Positions 7,878 to 16,517 of a stretch of 64,000 bases of DNA are shown piece after piece. Both the position numbers and the translations under genes were made by a program. The stretch covers positions 1-64,000 of the forward strand of contig JAEXNT010000022.1 of NCBI GenBank assembly GCA_023439545.1, given 5' to 3'. The stretch comes from Bacillota bacterium (GTDB lineage Bacteria; Bacillota; Clostridia; Acetivibrionales; DTU013). Numbering within the stretch: the stretch's first letter is position 1; each line of letters starts with the position of its first letter. A model generated the notes under the pieces. The model did no database searches and was not told the DNA's origin. It saw only the letters and a list, made by a program, of their open reading frames with translations.

Positions 7878-8873
7878 ATGCTTGACATTAGCTTAATCGG
7901 ACTTGGCAATATGGGCAGCCTGCATCTCAAGAACATTAAAAGCCTGGAAAAAACCGGACTGTGTAGATTGTCGAGCATATGCGACACAAAACATGAACTG
8001 GCCGATAATATCAGCGAGCAATTGCAAATTCCCGGATATTATTCGATCGAAGACCTGTTGGATAACGGAGCAGTGGATGCAGCAATAATAGCGACCACAA
8101 CCTCATCTCACCTTCATGTTGCAAGGCAGCTGATTGAAAAGAATATTCCAGTACTAATCGAGAAACCTGTTGTGGTAAGCATTAATGAGGCACAGGAATT
8201 AATGGAGTTGGCATTAAAGCATAATGTTCTTATATCTGCGGGTTATACTGAGCTTTACAATAGTGTGACGAAAGGTGCCGCAAGCATATTTAAGGAGAAA
8301 CCGAACTTCTATTATATGGATTTTTTTCGTATTGGGCAAAGAAGCATGAGGAACAATTCAAAAGATATTGATGTCGTACATGATCTTATGGTTCATGATG
8401 TAGCAGTATTATCTCAATTTATTGACCTCAAAGATATAAAGGACGTATCAGGATATTTTTCATCCTATAACGAAAACAGTGAAAAATTCGATATGGCCTG
8501 CGTTAATTTAATATTAAGCGGCGATAGGGCTGTCAGATTTCTCTGTGATAGAAATGGAACGACAAAGATAAGAAAATTCTCTCTATCGATGGATGACATG
8601 TACGGTGAATTCGATTATATGGACCAAACGGCTCAAGTATATAAAAAGGGCAAACTGGAAGCGTTTGGAGATAATATATGGTACACTCAGAGCTATGACG
8701 GGGCAAAAATCAGATATTCAAATAACCCTCTCATGGATGAAATAATGGATTTTATTACTGCGGCTGAGCATAAAAAGGGTACGCTGACAGCTTCATGCTG
8801 GTATGATGTTACCGTTACAATTGAAAGAATACGTGAAGTGCTGTATGATAAACTGAAACGGAGCAGACTATGA
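7878..8873 (+). CDS. Gfo/Idh/MocA-family sugar oxidoreductase (GnnA/WbpB-like)
   Basis: A 331-residue NAD(P)-dependent oxidoreductase. The Rossmann motif GLGNMGSLH is near the N-terminus and IEKPVV near residue 94 is the family EKP motif. In WbpB and GnnA this fold oxidises C3 of a UDP-amino sugar so that a DegT enzyme can transaminate it, and such an aminotransferase lies downstream in the same island (14173). ATG 7878 is preferred over 7872 because AGGGG (7866-7870) is seven bases away from it. The stop overlaps the next start (ATGA). The exact sugar oxidised is inference; the family assignment is firm. Confidence 0.85.
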   Translation: MLDISLIGLGNMGSLHLKNIKSLEKTGLCRLSSICDTKHELADNISEQLQIPGYYSIEDLLDNGAVDAAIIATTTSSHLHVARQLIEKNIPVLIEKPVVVSINEAQELMELALKHNVLISAGYTELYNSVTKGAASIFKEKPNFYYMDFFRIGQRSMRNNSKDIDVVHDLMVHDVAVLSQFIDLKDIKDVSGYFSSYNENSEKFDMACVNLILSGDRAVRFLCDRNGTTKIRKFSLSMDDMYGEFDYMDQTAQVYKKGKLEAFGDNIWYTQSYDGAKIRYSNNPLMDEIMDFITAAEHKKGTLTASCWYDVTVTIERIREVLYDKLKRSRL

Positions 8874-9733
8874 AATTATCTTACATTAAGGAACATATAG
8901 ATGGTAACGCAATTATTGCCATGGATGGAGTCTTCAATAATCTTGGAATCGTAAGCTCCAAAGTTAAGAATAATACCCTGCTTTATTTGGATAATCCATC
9001 ATTACTCAGGAATATTGAAAATATTTCTGGCGTTTGCCTGTTGTGTAACGAGAACGTGTACAAAGAGTTGGCAGACAAAGAAAATGTACATACTTGTGTA
9101 GTTGAAAACCCGAAAGATATATTTTACAAACTGCATAATCATCTTGCACAAATGACTGATTTTTACAAAAAGATAACGGACAGAGTTATTCCGAATAGTT
9201 GCAGGATTGACCCCAGTGCTGTAATCCATGACGGGGTTTTACTGGGGGAGAATGTAATTGTCGAGTCTCATGTAGCTATAAACAGCAATACGATTATTGG
9301 TAATGACGTTGTTGTCAGGTCAGGTTCCGTAATTGGGGGGGAAGGCTTTCAATTTCTGAAATGCGGAAATACAATCATTGGAATTAAACATGCCGGTAGA
9401 GTCAGGATTTGCGACCATGTAGAAATTCAGGCAAATTGCTGTATAGATAGAGCAGTTTTTGACGATGAAACTACTATAGGAGAGTATACAAAATTGGATA
9501 ACCTTGTCCATATTGCTCATAATGTGAAGATAGGAAGCAGATGCCTGCTGGCCGCAAATGCCAATTTAGGCGGGTATGTTACAATTGGTGATGATGTATG
9601 GGTAGGGCCTTCTGCAACGATTTCCAACAGAATTTTCATCGGAAATAATGCAAGAATTTCTATTGGCTCGGTTGTTATCAGAAATGTTCTGGAATCGCAG
9701 GAGGTATACGGGAACCCTGCACTTATCATATAA
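8870..9733 (+). CDS. LpxD-like left-handed beta-helix acyltransferase
   Basis: A 287-residue protein in which residues 1-100 form an alpha/beta domain and residues 105-280 are hexapeptide repeats ([LIV]-G-x4), for example LLGENVIVESHVAINSNTI, GNDVVVRSGSVIGGEGF and KLDNLVHIAHNVKIGSR. This layout and the GxEGF and H-x-x-H-I-A-H-N segments match LpxD, which moves 3-hydroxyacyl chains from acyl carrier protein to an amino sugar. Gram-positive bacteria have no lipid A, and the neighbours here are an acyl carrier protein and a ketosynthase, so the acceptor is more likely a nucleotide amino sugar for flagellin. Overlaps the upstream oxidoreductase by 4 bases. Acyl chain length is unknown. Confidence 0.82.
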   Translation: MKLSYIKEHIDGNAIIAMDGVFNNLGIVSSKVKNNTLLYLDNPSLLRNIENISGVCLLCNENVYKELADKENVHTCVVENPKDIFYKLHNHLAQMTDFYKKITDRVIPNSCRIDPSAVIHDGVLLGENVIVESHVAINSNTIIGNDVVVRSGSVIGGEGFQFLKCGNTIIGIKHAGRVRICDHVEIQANCCIDRAVFDDETTIGEYTKLDNLVHIAHNVKIGSRCLLAANANLGGYVTIGDDVWVGPSATISNRIFIGNNARISIGSVVIRNVLESQEVYGNPALII

Positions 9734-9753
9734 TCAGCATAAACGGAGGGAAT

Positions 9754-9987
9754 ATGAAAAAAAGAGATTTCATTGAGCAATTGAGCGGATATATAGCTGA
9801 GGGAAAGGAAATATCGCCTGAAACCAGGCTTACGGATTTGCCGGGATGGGATTCTATCGGAAAGCTTACTGTAATAGCGTTGATTTCCAAAGTTGACGAA
9901 GACCTGACCGTAGATACGAATAGCGTCAGGAATTTTTCCACGGTTCAGGACATAATAAATACGATCAGTGATAAGTTGGAGGAATGA
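9754..9987 (+). CDS. Acyl carrier protein (first of two in the island)
   Basis: A 77-residue acidic carrier protein. The phosphopantetheine attachment site is Ser34 in PGWDSIGKL, followed by the helix that recognises partner enzymes. Ribosome binding site GGAGGG lies upstream and the stop overlaps the next gene (ATGA). Being placed between an LpxD-like acyltransferase and a ketosynthase III, it probably carries the acyl group that is made locally and transferred to a sugar. It is distinct from a housekeeping AcpP, which normally has DSLD at this site and sits with fatty-acid genes. Confidence 0.9.
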   Translation: MKKRDFIEQLSGYIAEGKEISPETRLTDLPGWDSIGKLTVIALISKVDEDLTVDTNSVRNFSTVQDIINTISDKLEE

Positions 9988-9989
9988 CT

Positions 9990-11042
9990 ATGCCAGCTGT
10001 CAGGCTTGATAATGCATGCATAAAAGGAATAAGCGCCGCTTTGCCTGATAATATGCTGCATATTGATTCGTTGAAGCGGAATTATAGCGACGATAATATA
10101 GATAAAATAGTAGATGCAGTTGGAGTTCATACGCTTTTTCGTGTAAAGGGAAATCAGACTGCCTCGGATCTATGCTATGCGGCTGCTGAAAAGATAATTG
10201 AACAGCTAAAGTGGGATAAAAATAGTGTAGACGGCTTGCTGTTCATTTCTCAAACGCCGGATTTTATTATGCCTGCGACGTCCTGTGTACTACAGGAAAG
10301 GCTTGGATTATCACATGAATGTTTGGCCTTGGATATAAATCTGGGCTGTTCGGGATATATCTACGGCTTGTTTGTTGCATACCAATTTATCAAGACAGGG
10401 GCCTGCAAAAGGGTGCTGGTATTAGTTGGAGATACTATAAGCAAGACCTTATCTGAGAAGGATAAGGGTACAGCCCTGATATTCAGCGATGCAGGTACGG
10501 CAACAGCCATTGAATACTCAGAAGGAGAACCATTTGCTACATTTACTCTGAAATGTGATGGAAGAGGTGCTGAAAGTCTAATAATCCGTGACGGTGGATT
10601 CAGGTATCCTATGAATACGGCGTCAGAAAGTGCTTGTGAAAAGGATGGTTTACAGCCCGGCCAGTTATATATGAATGGCATGGAGATATTTTCATTTGCA
10701 ATAAGAGAAATTCCGAGAATTCTTAAGGAAACTGTAAATGCACATGGCTGGAGTATTAATGAATTGGATTGCGTTCTTTTGCATCAGGCTAATAAGCATA
10801 TGATTCAGTTCATCGTTAAAAACGCGGGAATTCCGGTTGAAAAAGCTCCGGTAAACATTGAGAAGTATGGTAATACGAGCGGCGCCTCAATACCCCTTCT
10901 GATCTGCGATTCATTACGTGGTACGTTGCTGGAAAGGGACATAAAAGTTGCTATGTCAGGCTTTGGAGTGGGGCTTTCGTGGGGCGCAGCAGCTATGTGC
11001 CTAGGAAAAGGCCTATGTTGCCCTGACATAATTTATGTCTAA
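9990..11042 (+). CDS. 3-oxoacyl-ACP synthase III family ketosynthase
   Basis: A 350-residue thiolase-fold condensing enzyme. The nucleophile is Cys120 in LGCSGYIYGL, the His is in LLHQANKHMI near residue 265 and the Asn in YGNTSGASIPL near 294, giving the Cys-His-Asn triad of the FabH family. FabH-type enzymes condense an acyl-CoA with malonyl-ACP to give a 3-oxoacyl-ACP. With an adjacent carrier protein and two reductases this could yield a short 3-hydroxyacyl-ACP, such as 3-hydroxybutyryl. ATG 9990 is preferred because GGAGG (9978-9982) is too close to the upstream ATG at 9984. Role in general fatty acid synthesis is unlikely from context. Confidence 0.88.
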   Translation: MPAVRLDNACIKGISAALPDNMLHIDSLKRNYSDDNIDKIVDAVGVHTLFRVKGNQTASDLCYAAAEKIIEQLKWDKNSVDGLLFISQTPDFIMPATSCVLQERLGLSHECLALDINLGCSGYIYGLFVAYQFIKTGACKRVLVLVGDTISKTLSEKDKGTALIFSDAGTATAIEYSEGEPFATFTLKCDGRGAESLIIRDGGFRYPMNTASESACEKDGLQPGQLYMNGMEIFSFAIREIPRILKETVNAHGWSINELDCVLLHQANKHMIQFIVKNAGIPVEKAPVNIEKYGNTSGASIPLLICDSLRGTLLERDIKVAMSGFGVGLSWGAAAMCLGKGLCCPDIIYV

Positions 11043-11048
11043 GTATAT

Positions 11049-11813
11049 ATGAAGACTTTATGTGATTTAAGTGGGAAAAACTTCATAGTGACAGGTGCAT
11101 CCTCCGGCATTGGCAGAGAAACGGCCATAACTATCAGCAAGCTTGGAGGCAGCGTTTTATTGACAGGAAGAAATAAGGAACGTCTTTCTGAGACAATGGA
11201 ACAGATGGAGAATCCTGGAAAGCATATCATTGAAGAAATTGACCTGGGCAAAGTCGATGCAATAGGCATCTGGCTAAAGGATGTGATTACCAGACATTCT
11301 CTGCAATTTGATGGTATGGTATACGCTGCGGGCATTTACCGGCTGAGGCCTTTGGCAGTTACAGAATATTCTGAGCTGCAGGAAGTTATGAATATTAATT
11401 TTCTTGCTCCCGTATGTATGTTAAAAAACCTTTTACAGGGAGCAATCTGCAGAAAAGGAAGTTCCTTTGTCTTCATTTCTTCTGTTTCAGCTGAAATCGG
11501 TGAAATCGGTTTACTAGGATACGGTGCCAGCAAAGCGGCTTTAAACAGCGCTGTCAGGTCAGCAGCACAGGAAATGGCAAGAAAAGGGCATAGGGTGAAT
11601 GCAATCGCACCTGCTTCAATTGATACGGACATGCTTAAGAAATATATGGATAGTCTGGATGAGTGCCAGAAATCTGAATTTAAAACGAAATTTCCATTGG
11701 GAATAGGGAAGCCGGAGGACGTGGCAAATATGGCTGCTTTTCTCCTGTCGGATAATGCCGGATGGATAACCGGCTCTGTTATAAATATTGATGGCGGATA
11801 TTCAAAAAGTTGA
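11049..11813 (+). CDS. Short-chain dehydrogenase/reductase (FabG-like)
   Basis: A 254-residue classical SDR with the cofactor motif GASSGIG near residue 17, SSVS near 145 carrying the catalytic Ser, and YGASK near 158 carrying the Tyr-Lys pair. The C-terminal GSVINIDGGYSKS is typical of FabG-like enzymes. Next to a ketosynthase III and two carrier proteins, the likely reaction is NADPH reduction of a 3-oxoacyl-ACP to 3-hydroxyacyl-ACP. A sugar ketoreductase role cannot be excluded. No clear ribosome binding site precedes the ATG, and the gap to the ketosynthase gene is only six bases, so translational coupling is likely. Confidence 0.85.
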   Translation: MKTLCDLSGKNFIVTGASSGIGRETAITISKLGGSVLLTGRNKERLSETMEQMENPGKHIIEEIDLGKVDAIGIWLKDVITRHSLQFDGMVYAAGIYRLRPLAVTEYSELQEVMNINFLAPVCMLKNLLQGAICRKGSSFVFISSVSAEIGEIGLLGYGASKAALNSAVRSAAQEMARKGHRVNAIAPASIDTDMLKKYMDSLDECQKSEFKTKFPLGIGKPEDVANMAAFLLSDNAGWITGSVINIDGGYSKS

Positions 11814-11834
11814 TTACAGGAAGGTGTGTATCTA

Positions 11835-12137
11835 TTGCTCAAGAGTGAAATCAAGGAAATAATTCTGGATTCTATTAAAGAATTGAAATCTCAACTCAGT
11901 GATGGGGATAATCTAATTATTTCTGAAGACATGACTATATTCGGAAAAGAGAGTTCCTTTGACTCATTTGATTTTGTTAACCTGATAGTTATTATCGAGG
12001 ATCATTTATTCGAAAAGCTCGGTAAAGGCGTTACTATTGTGAATGAGAAAGCATTTTCAAAAAAATATAACCCATTTTCTACAGTCGAGCGGTTAACGGA
12101 TTATATCGGGGAATTGCTGGAAGGAGAACAGGATTGA
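11835..12137 (+). CDS. Second acyl carrier protein
   Basis: A 100-residue carrier protein with the pantetheine site Ser44 in SSFDSFDFVNL, where Asp-Ser-Phe replaces the usual Asp-Ser-Leu. The following IEDHLFEKLG helix and the C-terminal TVERLTDYIGELL match carrier-protein architecture. The start is taken as TTG 11835, ten bases after AGGAAGG (11818-11824); a GTG at 11826 is too close to that site. It ends inside the start of the next reductase (TTGA overlap). Two different carriers in one island suggest separate loading (by the AMP-ligase) and elongation or transfer steps. The assignment is firm; the division of labour is inference. Confidence 0.8.
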   Translation: MLKSEIKEIILDSIKELKSQLSDGDNLIISEDMTIFGKESSFDSFDFVNLIVIIEDHLFEKLGKGVTIVNEKAFSKKYNPFSTVERLTDYIGELLEGEQD

Positions 12138-12826
12138 TTATTCTGATAACAGGCAGTAGAAAAGGTATCGGAAGATATCTGGCAGAATATTATCTTGACA
12201 AGGGGAATGTAGTGATAGGCTGCAGCAGAACGGAATCTGACCTGTCACATGAGCAATATCACCATTATATTACGGACATCTCCGATGAAAAAAGTGTTCG
12301 GGCCTTTTCCGAAAAAATAAGATTGGATTTTGGATATATCGATACACTAATCAATAATGCAGGAATAGCTTCAATGAATCATTTCTTACTGACGCCTACC
12401 GATACTGCCCGTAAAGTTATGGACATAAACTATTTTGGCGTATTGATGATGTGCAGGGAATTTTCACGTATAATGCGGAAGTCCAAAACTCCAAGAATAA
12501 TTAATTTTTCTACTGTCGCATGCGCACTAAAGCTGGAAGGTGAAGCCATTTATGCATCTTCGAAAGCAGCTGTAGAAATGCTGACGAAAGTTATTTCAAA
12601 GGAACTTGCTCCTTACGCAATTACTGTAAATGCAGTTGGCCCTTCGCCTGTAAAGACCGACCTTATCAAAAATGTACAGGCTGATAAGCTTGATTATCTG
12701 ATAAATCAGCAAGCAATCAAGAGACATTGTGAATTTAGTGATATTTCAAATGTCATAGATTTTTTTATCAGCCCTGCCAGTGATTTTATCACCGGGCAGA
12801 TTATTTACCTGGGAGGAGTATCTTAA
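12134..12826 (+). CDS. Second short-chain dehydrogenase/reductase
   Basis: A 230-residue SDR starting with TTG, preceded by AAGGAG (12121-12126). It shows ITGSRKGIGRYLAEY at the N-terminus, NNAG near residue 74, and YASSKAAVEML near 140 with the catalytic Tyr-Lys. The end (ITGQIIYLGG) is FabG-like. Lying between a carrier protein and an AMP-dependent ligase, it may reduce a carrier-bound ketone, perhaps with different stereochemistry or chain length from the SDR at 11049. It overlaps both neighbours by one to four bases, so the run 9754-14157 is one tightly coupled unit. Confidence 0.85.
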   Translation: MIILITGSRKGIGRYLAEYYLDKGNVVIGCSRTESDLSHEQYHHYITDISDEKSVRAFSEKIRLDFGYIDTLINNAGIASMNHFLLTPTDTARKVMDINYFGVLMMCREFSRIMRKSKTPRIINFSTVACALKLEGEAIYASSKAAVEMLTKVISKELAPYAITVNAVGPSPVKTDLIKNVQADKLDYLINQQAIKRHCEFSDISNVIDFFISPASDFITGQIIYLGGVS

Positions 12827-14157
12827 TGCATGCTGATTTTATAATAGATACTTTTAGGCATAATCCAGAAAAAGTGGCTGTTGTTTACAAGAGCCAGGAA
12901 TATACATACAGTATGCTTCTCGATGAATTTTTCAAATGGCTGCAATACATGCATGAACATGACTTGCCCAATAATTCTGTCGTTACACTTGTCTCGGATT
13001 TTAGTCCTGCATCTATCGGACTTATACTTGCATTAATCAACAAAAGTTGTATAATCGCACCTCTTTCTCCTGACCTTAAGAACTTATCAAGGCTAATCGA
13101 TATAGCTGAGGCCGAGTACGCCATATATTTAACTGATGATAGTGTAAAAATGGAACAACGCAATATAGGTGTTTCGAATGATTTGCTTATAAGCTTGAAA
13201 ACAGGCGCTAAACCAGGGTTAATCCTTTTTTCATCCGGTATTACGGGAGAACCTAAAGGAGCAGTACATAATCTTGCCTTATTACTTGATAAATTCAGGA
13301 AACCTGGGAAAACACTGAAGACAATCAGTTTTCTTTTATTTGATCATATCGGCGGTTTCAATACCTTGTTTCATGTGCTTTCGAATGCTGGGACGGTAGT
13401 TGTAGCGGAGGACAGATCCCCAGACGGAATTCTGAAGCTGATAGAAAAATATAAAGTGGAACTATTGCCCACAACACCTACATTTTTAAATATGATTTTA
13501 TTTACCCGCGCGTATGAGAAATACGATTTATCCAGCCTTAAAATAGTCAGTTATGGTACCGAGGCCATGAATGAAGCTACTTTGAAAAGCTTTCATTCCC
13601 TTTTCCCTGATGTGATACTGAAGCAGACATATGGGCTTTCAGAAGTTGGTATTATGAGTACAAGATCGGAAAGCTCAGAGTCTTTGTGGTTGAAAGTGGG
13701 CGGGGAGGGCTTTGAGACAAAGATCGTGGACGGAAAGCTTTTTATCAAGGCACAGAGCGCCATGCTGGGATACCTTAATGCGCCGTCCCCGTTTACACAG
13801 GACGGTTGGTTTAATACGAGGGATTGCGTCGAGGTAAAGGGAGATTACATTAAGTTTTTGGGAAGAGATTCTGATATAATCAATGTGGGCGGGGAGAAAG
13901 TATATCCTGTTGAAATTGAAAGTACCATATTGGAAATTACAGGTGTTAAAGATGCGGCGGTACATGGGGAAGCTAACCCAATTCTCGGCAATATTGTAGT
14001 TGCGGAGGTTTCTATCGAGGATTGCCTCGATAAAAAGGAATACTTGTTGAAAATCAAGAAGCATTGTCAGTTAAGGCTGGAAAAATACAAAATTCCCGTA
14101 AAAATAAATTTTCACGATATTATCCCCAGTAATCACAGGTTTAAAAAATTACGCTGA
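12826..14157 (+). CDS. AMP-dependent acyl ligase (adenylate-forming enzyme)
   Basis: A 443-residue ANL-superfamily enzyme. The phosphate loop is FSSGITGEPKGAVHN near residue 137, the aromatic-Gly motif is KQTYGLSEVGIM near 266, the hinge region is GRDSDIINVGGEKVYPVEIE near 345, and the C-terminal Lys is in HRFKKLR. It should activate a carboxylic acid as acyl-AMP and load it on CoA or on one of the two adjacent carrier proteins. Length is at the short end for the family but all core motifs are present. Ribosome binding site GGAGGAG precedes ATG 12826, which overlaps the upstream stop by one base. The acid activated is unknown. Confidence 0.85.
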   Translation: MHADFIIDTFRHNPEKVAVVYKSQEYTYSMLLDEFFKWLQYMHEHDLPNNSVVTLVSDFSPASIGLILALINKSCIIAPLSPDLKNLSRLIDIAEAEYAIYLTDDSVKMEQRNIGVSNDLLISLKTGAKPGLILFSSGITGEPKGAVHNLALLLDKFRKPGKTLKTISFLLFDHIGGFNTLFHVLSNAGTVVVAEDRSPDGILKLIEKYKVELLPTTPTFLNMILFTRAYEKYDLSSLKIVSYGTEAMNEATLKSFHSLFPDVILKQTYGLSEVGIMSTRSESSESLWLKVGGEGFETKIVDGKLFIKAQSAMLGYLNAPSPFTQDGWFNTRDCVEVKGDYIKFLGRDSDIINVGGEKVYPVEIESTILEITGVKDAAVHGEANPILGNIVVAEVSIEDCLDKKEYLLKIKKHCQLRLEKYKIPVKINFHDIIPSNHRFKKLR

Positions 14158-14172
14158 TGAGGAATGAATTCT

Positions 14173-15357
14173 ATGAAATTGCCACTTTTAGATTTGGGCA
14201 GGCAATATGAGCTTATTAAAAATGAAATAGAGCCAGCTGTCCTGAAAGTTTTAAGTTCATCTCAATATATAATGGGTGAAGAAGTCGAAAGATTTGAAAC
14301 TGAGATAGCCTGTTATCTGGATTGCAGAAATGCTATTTCCTGCGCTAACGGTACAGACGCGCTCATCCTTGCGCTTAGGTCTCTTGGCATAGGGAATGGG
14401 GATGAGGTTATAACTACCCCATTTACATTTTTTGCATCAGCTGAGGCAATTTCGAGAGTCGGCGCCGTACCTGTATTTGCCGATGTAATATCAGATACGT
14501 ATAATATGGATCCGTCGAAAATCGAGAGTAAGATAACCCGCAAAACAAAAGCGATCCTATCGGTGCACATATTCGGTCAACCCGCTCAGATGGATGAAAT
14601 TATGTGTATAGCCCAAAAACATGATTTATTTGTTATTGAAGATGCGTGCCAGGCAATGGGAGCCGCCTATAAAGGAAAGAAAGCGGGAACAATCGGTGAT
14701 ATAGGATGCTTTTCTTTTTTTCCGACAAAAAATCTTGCTTGCTTCGGAGACGGCGGTCTTATTGTTACGAATAATGAAAAAATATCAAAGATAATAAAAG
14801 CCCTGCGGGTTCATGGGGGAGGAAAGGCAGGGGAGGAAGCATACAATTTGCTGAAAGGAACTCAAAATAACGAAGCTCTCGATGCTGCTTCGCTATCGGG
14901 CATGGATAAATATTACAATTATTTGATTGGCTATAATTCTCGTCTTGACGAGATCCAGGCTGCGGTTCTGAGAGTGAAGCTCAGGTATCTGGATGCATGG
15001 AATTTACGCAGGCAAGAGCTTGCAGCCAGATATAACAAAGCGTTTGACGGATTAACGCTTGCTTTACAGCACACTATTCCTGGAGCAGAGAACATTTATC
15101 ACCAATATGTAATACTATCTGAAAAAAGGGATGAACTGTGTTCTTGCTTAAAATCCAAAGGTGTTTCCACTGGAATGTATTACCCTGTTCCATTGCATCT
15201 TCAAAAGGCGTATGCTTCTCTTTTTTACAAGGAAGGAGATATGCCCGTATCGGAATACCTGTCGAAGAGATCGCTGGCCCTTCCCATTTATCCCGAGCTA
15301 ACCGAACAGGAGCAGGACTATATCATAACATGTATTCTGGAATTCGGTAAGAACTGA
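14173..15357 (+). CDS. DegT/DnrJ/EryC1-family nucleotide-sugar aminotransferase
   Basis: A 394-residue PLP enzyme of the sugar aminotransferase family. LPLLDLGRQYELI opens the protein, ANGTDALILALR is the phosphate-binding region, DACQAMGAAYKGKKAG and CFSFFPTKNLACFGDGG (internal aldimine Lys in PTKN) follow. It is close in style to WbpE/GnnB, which transaminate a 3-keto UDP-sugar made by a Gfo/Idh oxidoreductase, and such an enzyme is present at 7878. ATG 14173 is preferred over 14164 on spacing from GAGGAA. It ends 12 bases from a convergent WbpD-like gene, so the two complete a diamino-sugar pathway on opposite strands. Confidence 0.88.
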   Translation: MKLPLLDLGRQYELIKNEIEPAVLKVLSSSQYIMGEEVERFETEIACYLDCRNAISCANGTDALILALRSLGIGNGDEVITTPFTFFASAEAISRVGAVPVFADVISDTYNMDPSKIESKITRKTKAILSVHIFGQPAQMDEIMCIAQKHDLFVIEDACQAMGAAYKGKKAGTIGDIGCFSFFPTKNLACFGDGGLIVTNNEKISKIIKALRVHGGGKAGEEAYNLLKGTQNNEALDAASLSGMDKYYNYLIGYNSRLDEIQAAVLRVKLRYLDAWNLRRQELAARYNKAFDGLTLALQHTIPGAENIYHQYVILSEKRDELCSCLKSKGVSTGMYYPVPLHLQKAYASLFYKEGDMPVSEYLSKRSLALPIYPELTEQEQDYIITCILEFGKN

Positions 15358-15369
15358 CTGACGTATAGT

Positions 15370-15966
15370 TCAAAGCTCCCCTATTTTACTACCCGTTTTT
15401 GCATACTCGCATCCGCATTCTTTGCATACGGCCTTTTCTCCCGTAGCGCCGGCGATATCATCGTTGATGGCAAATTCCAGCCTGACGCCGCATTTGCATA
15501 CCCAGCCTGTGATTCTGGCCGGATTGCCTACAACCAGCGCAAAATCGGGGATATCTTTTGTCACTACGGAGCCTGCGCCGACCAAAGCGTATCTTCCTAT
15601 ATTATGCCCGCATACGATGGTAGCGTTGGCTCCAATGCTGGCGCCCCGCATTACGATAGTCTTTTTATACTCGTTTTTGCGGTTGACATGGCTTCTGGGA
15701 TTGATCACATTGGTAAATACGACTGAAGGACCTAGAAACACATCGTCTTCACATATAACGCCGGTATATACCGATACATTGTTCTGGATCTTGACATTGT
15801 TGCCTATTATGACCTCGGGCGAAATGACAACATTTTGGCCAAGGTTGCAATTGGAGCCGATACGGCAGCCGCTCATTATATGTGAAAAGTGCCAGATCTT
15901 TGTGCCTTCGCCTATTTCACAGGGTTCGTCTATATAACTGGATTCGTGTACAAAATAGTTGCTCAT
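15370..15966 (-). CDS. WbpD-like hexapeptide N-acetyltransferase
   Basis: A 198-residue left-handed beta-helix transferase. The first 165 residues are hexapeptide repeats (EIGEGTKIWHFSHIMSGCRI, GNNVKIQNNVSVYTGVICED) with RGASIGANATIVCGHNIGRY before the end of the helix. The IWHFSH segment and overall length match WbpD-type UDP-3-amino-sugar 3-N-acetyltransferases. The C-terminal 40 residues add four cysteines (CKCG, CKECGC) that look like a zinc ribbon. Ribosome binding site GGGAGA precedes the ATG. It is the only island gene on the minus strand and is convergent with the aminotransferase whose product it probably acetylates. Confidence 0.85.
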   Translation of the reverse strand: MSNYFVHESSYIDEPCEIGEGTKIWHFSHIMSGCRIGSNCNLGQNVVISPEVIIGNNVKIQNNVSVYTGVICEDDVFLGPSVVFTNVINPRSHVNRKNEYKKTIVMRGASIGANATIVCGHNIGRYALVGAGSVVTKDIPDFALVVGNPARITGWVCKCGVRLEFAINDDIAGATGEKAVCKECGCEYAKTGSKIGEL

Positions 15967-16058
15967 GTCCGCATCTCCCTTAGCAAAAATTTCTATTGGA
16001 CCTATAAGTATTATAACAGAGCTTTGGCTCTAATTTAACGAAAAGAATCAAATACGTA

Positions 16059-16086
16059 TAAACACAATTGTATTATTAACCGATAA
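16059..16086 (+). promoter_or_regulatory. Candidate SigD promoter for flaG-fliD-fliS
   Basis: TAAA at 16059-16062, a 16-base spacer and ACCGATAA at 16079-16086, matching six of eight bases of the sigma-28 minus-10 box. It lies about 50 bases upstream of flaG in the divergent gap with the WbpD-like gene. Spacing is one base longer than the perfect flagellin promoter at 2179. Confidence 0.6.
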
Positions 16087-16132
16087 ATATATTGAAAAGG
16101 TCTTTTTATTTGTAATTCATGGAGGGATATTT

Positions 16133-16510
16133 ATGAGGATTACAGGCACGGATGCTGCAATTAGTACTTTCCAATCGACTCCCGAAATGCAGGGCATGAC
16201 AAAAGATAGCCAGCCGGCCGTACAGATGCAAAAAACCTCGGATAATACGCAGCAAAGAGGTTCAAATAAAGGTGATTATCCGGTCAACGAGAAGGTAGTA
16301 TCGGAAGCGGTCGAAAAGATGAACAAGGCGCTTGACGGCAACAACAGAAGATTTGAATATTCGGTACATGAGAAAACAAATGAGATAATGATAAAGGTAA
16401 TCGATGAAGCAACAGGCAAGGTGATACGTGAAATACCTCCCAAGAAGATTCTGGACATGGTAGCCAACATGATGGAAATGGCAGGTCTTCTTGTGGATGA
16501 AAGAAGGTGA
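16133..16510 (+). CDS. flaG: FlaG family flagellar protein
   Basis: A 125-residue protein with a disordered N-terminal half and the conserved FlaG domain at residues about 60-120: RFEYSVHEKTNEIMIKVID, TGKVIREIPPKKILDM, and a C-terminal helix. FlaG (YvyC in Bacillus) influences filament length and is usually encoded just before fliD, as here. Ribosome binding site GGAGGG precedes the ATG. The fliD start is eight bases beyond its stop, so the two are cotranscribed, probably from the SigD-type promoter at 16059. Confidence 0.9.
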   Translation: MRITGTDAAISTFQSTPEMQGMTKDSQPAVQMQKTSDNTQQRGSNKGDYPVNEKVVSEAVEKMNKALDGNNRRFEYSVHEKTNEIMIKVIDEATGKVIREIPPKKILDMVANMMEMAGLLVDERR

Positions 16511-16517
16511 ATGATTT

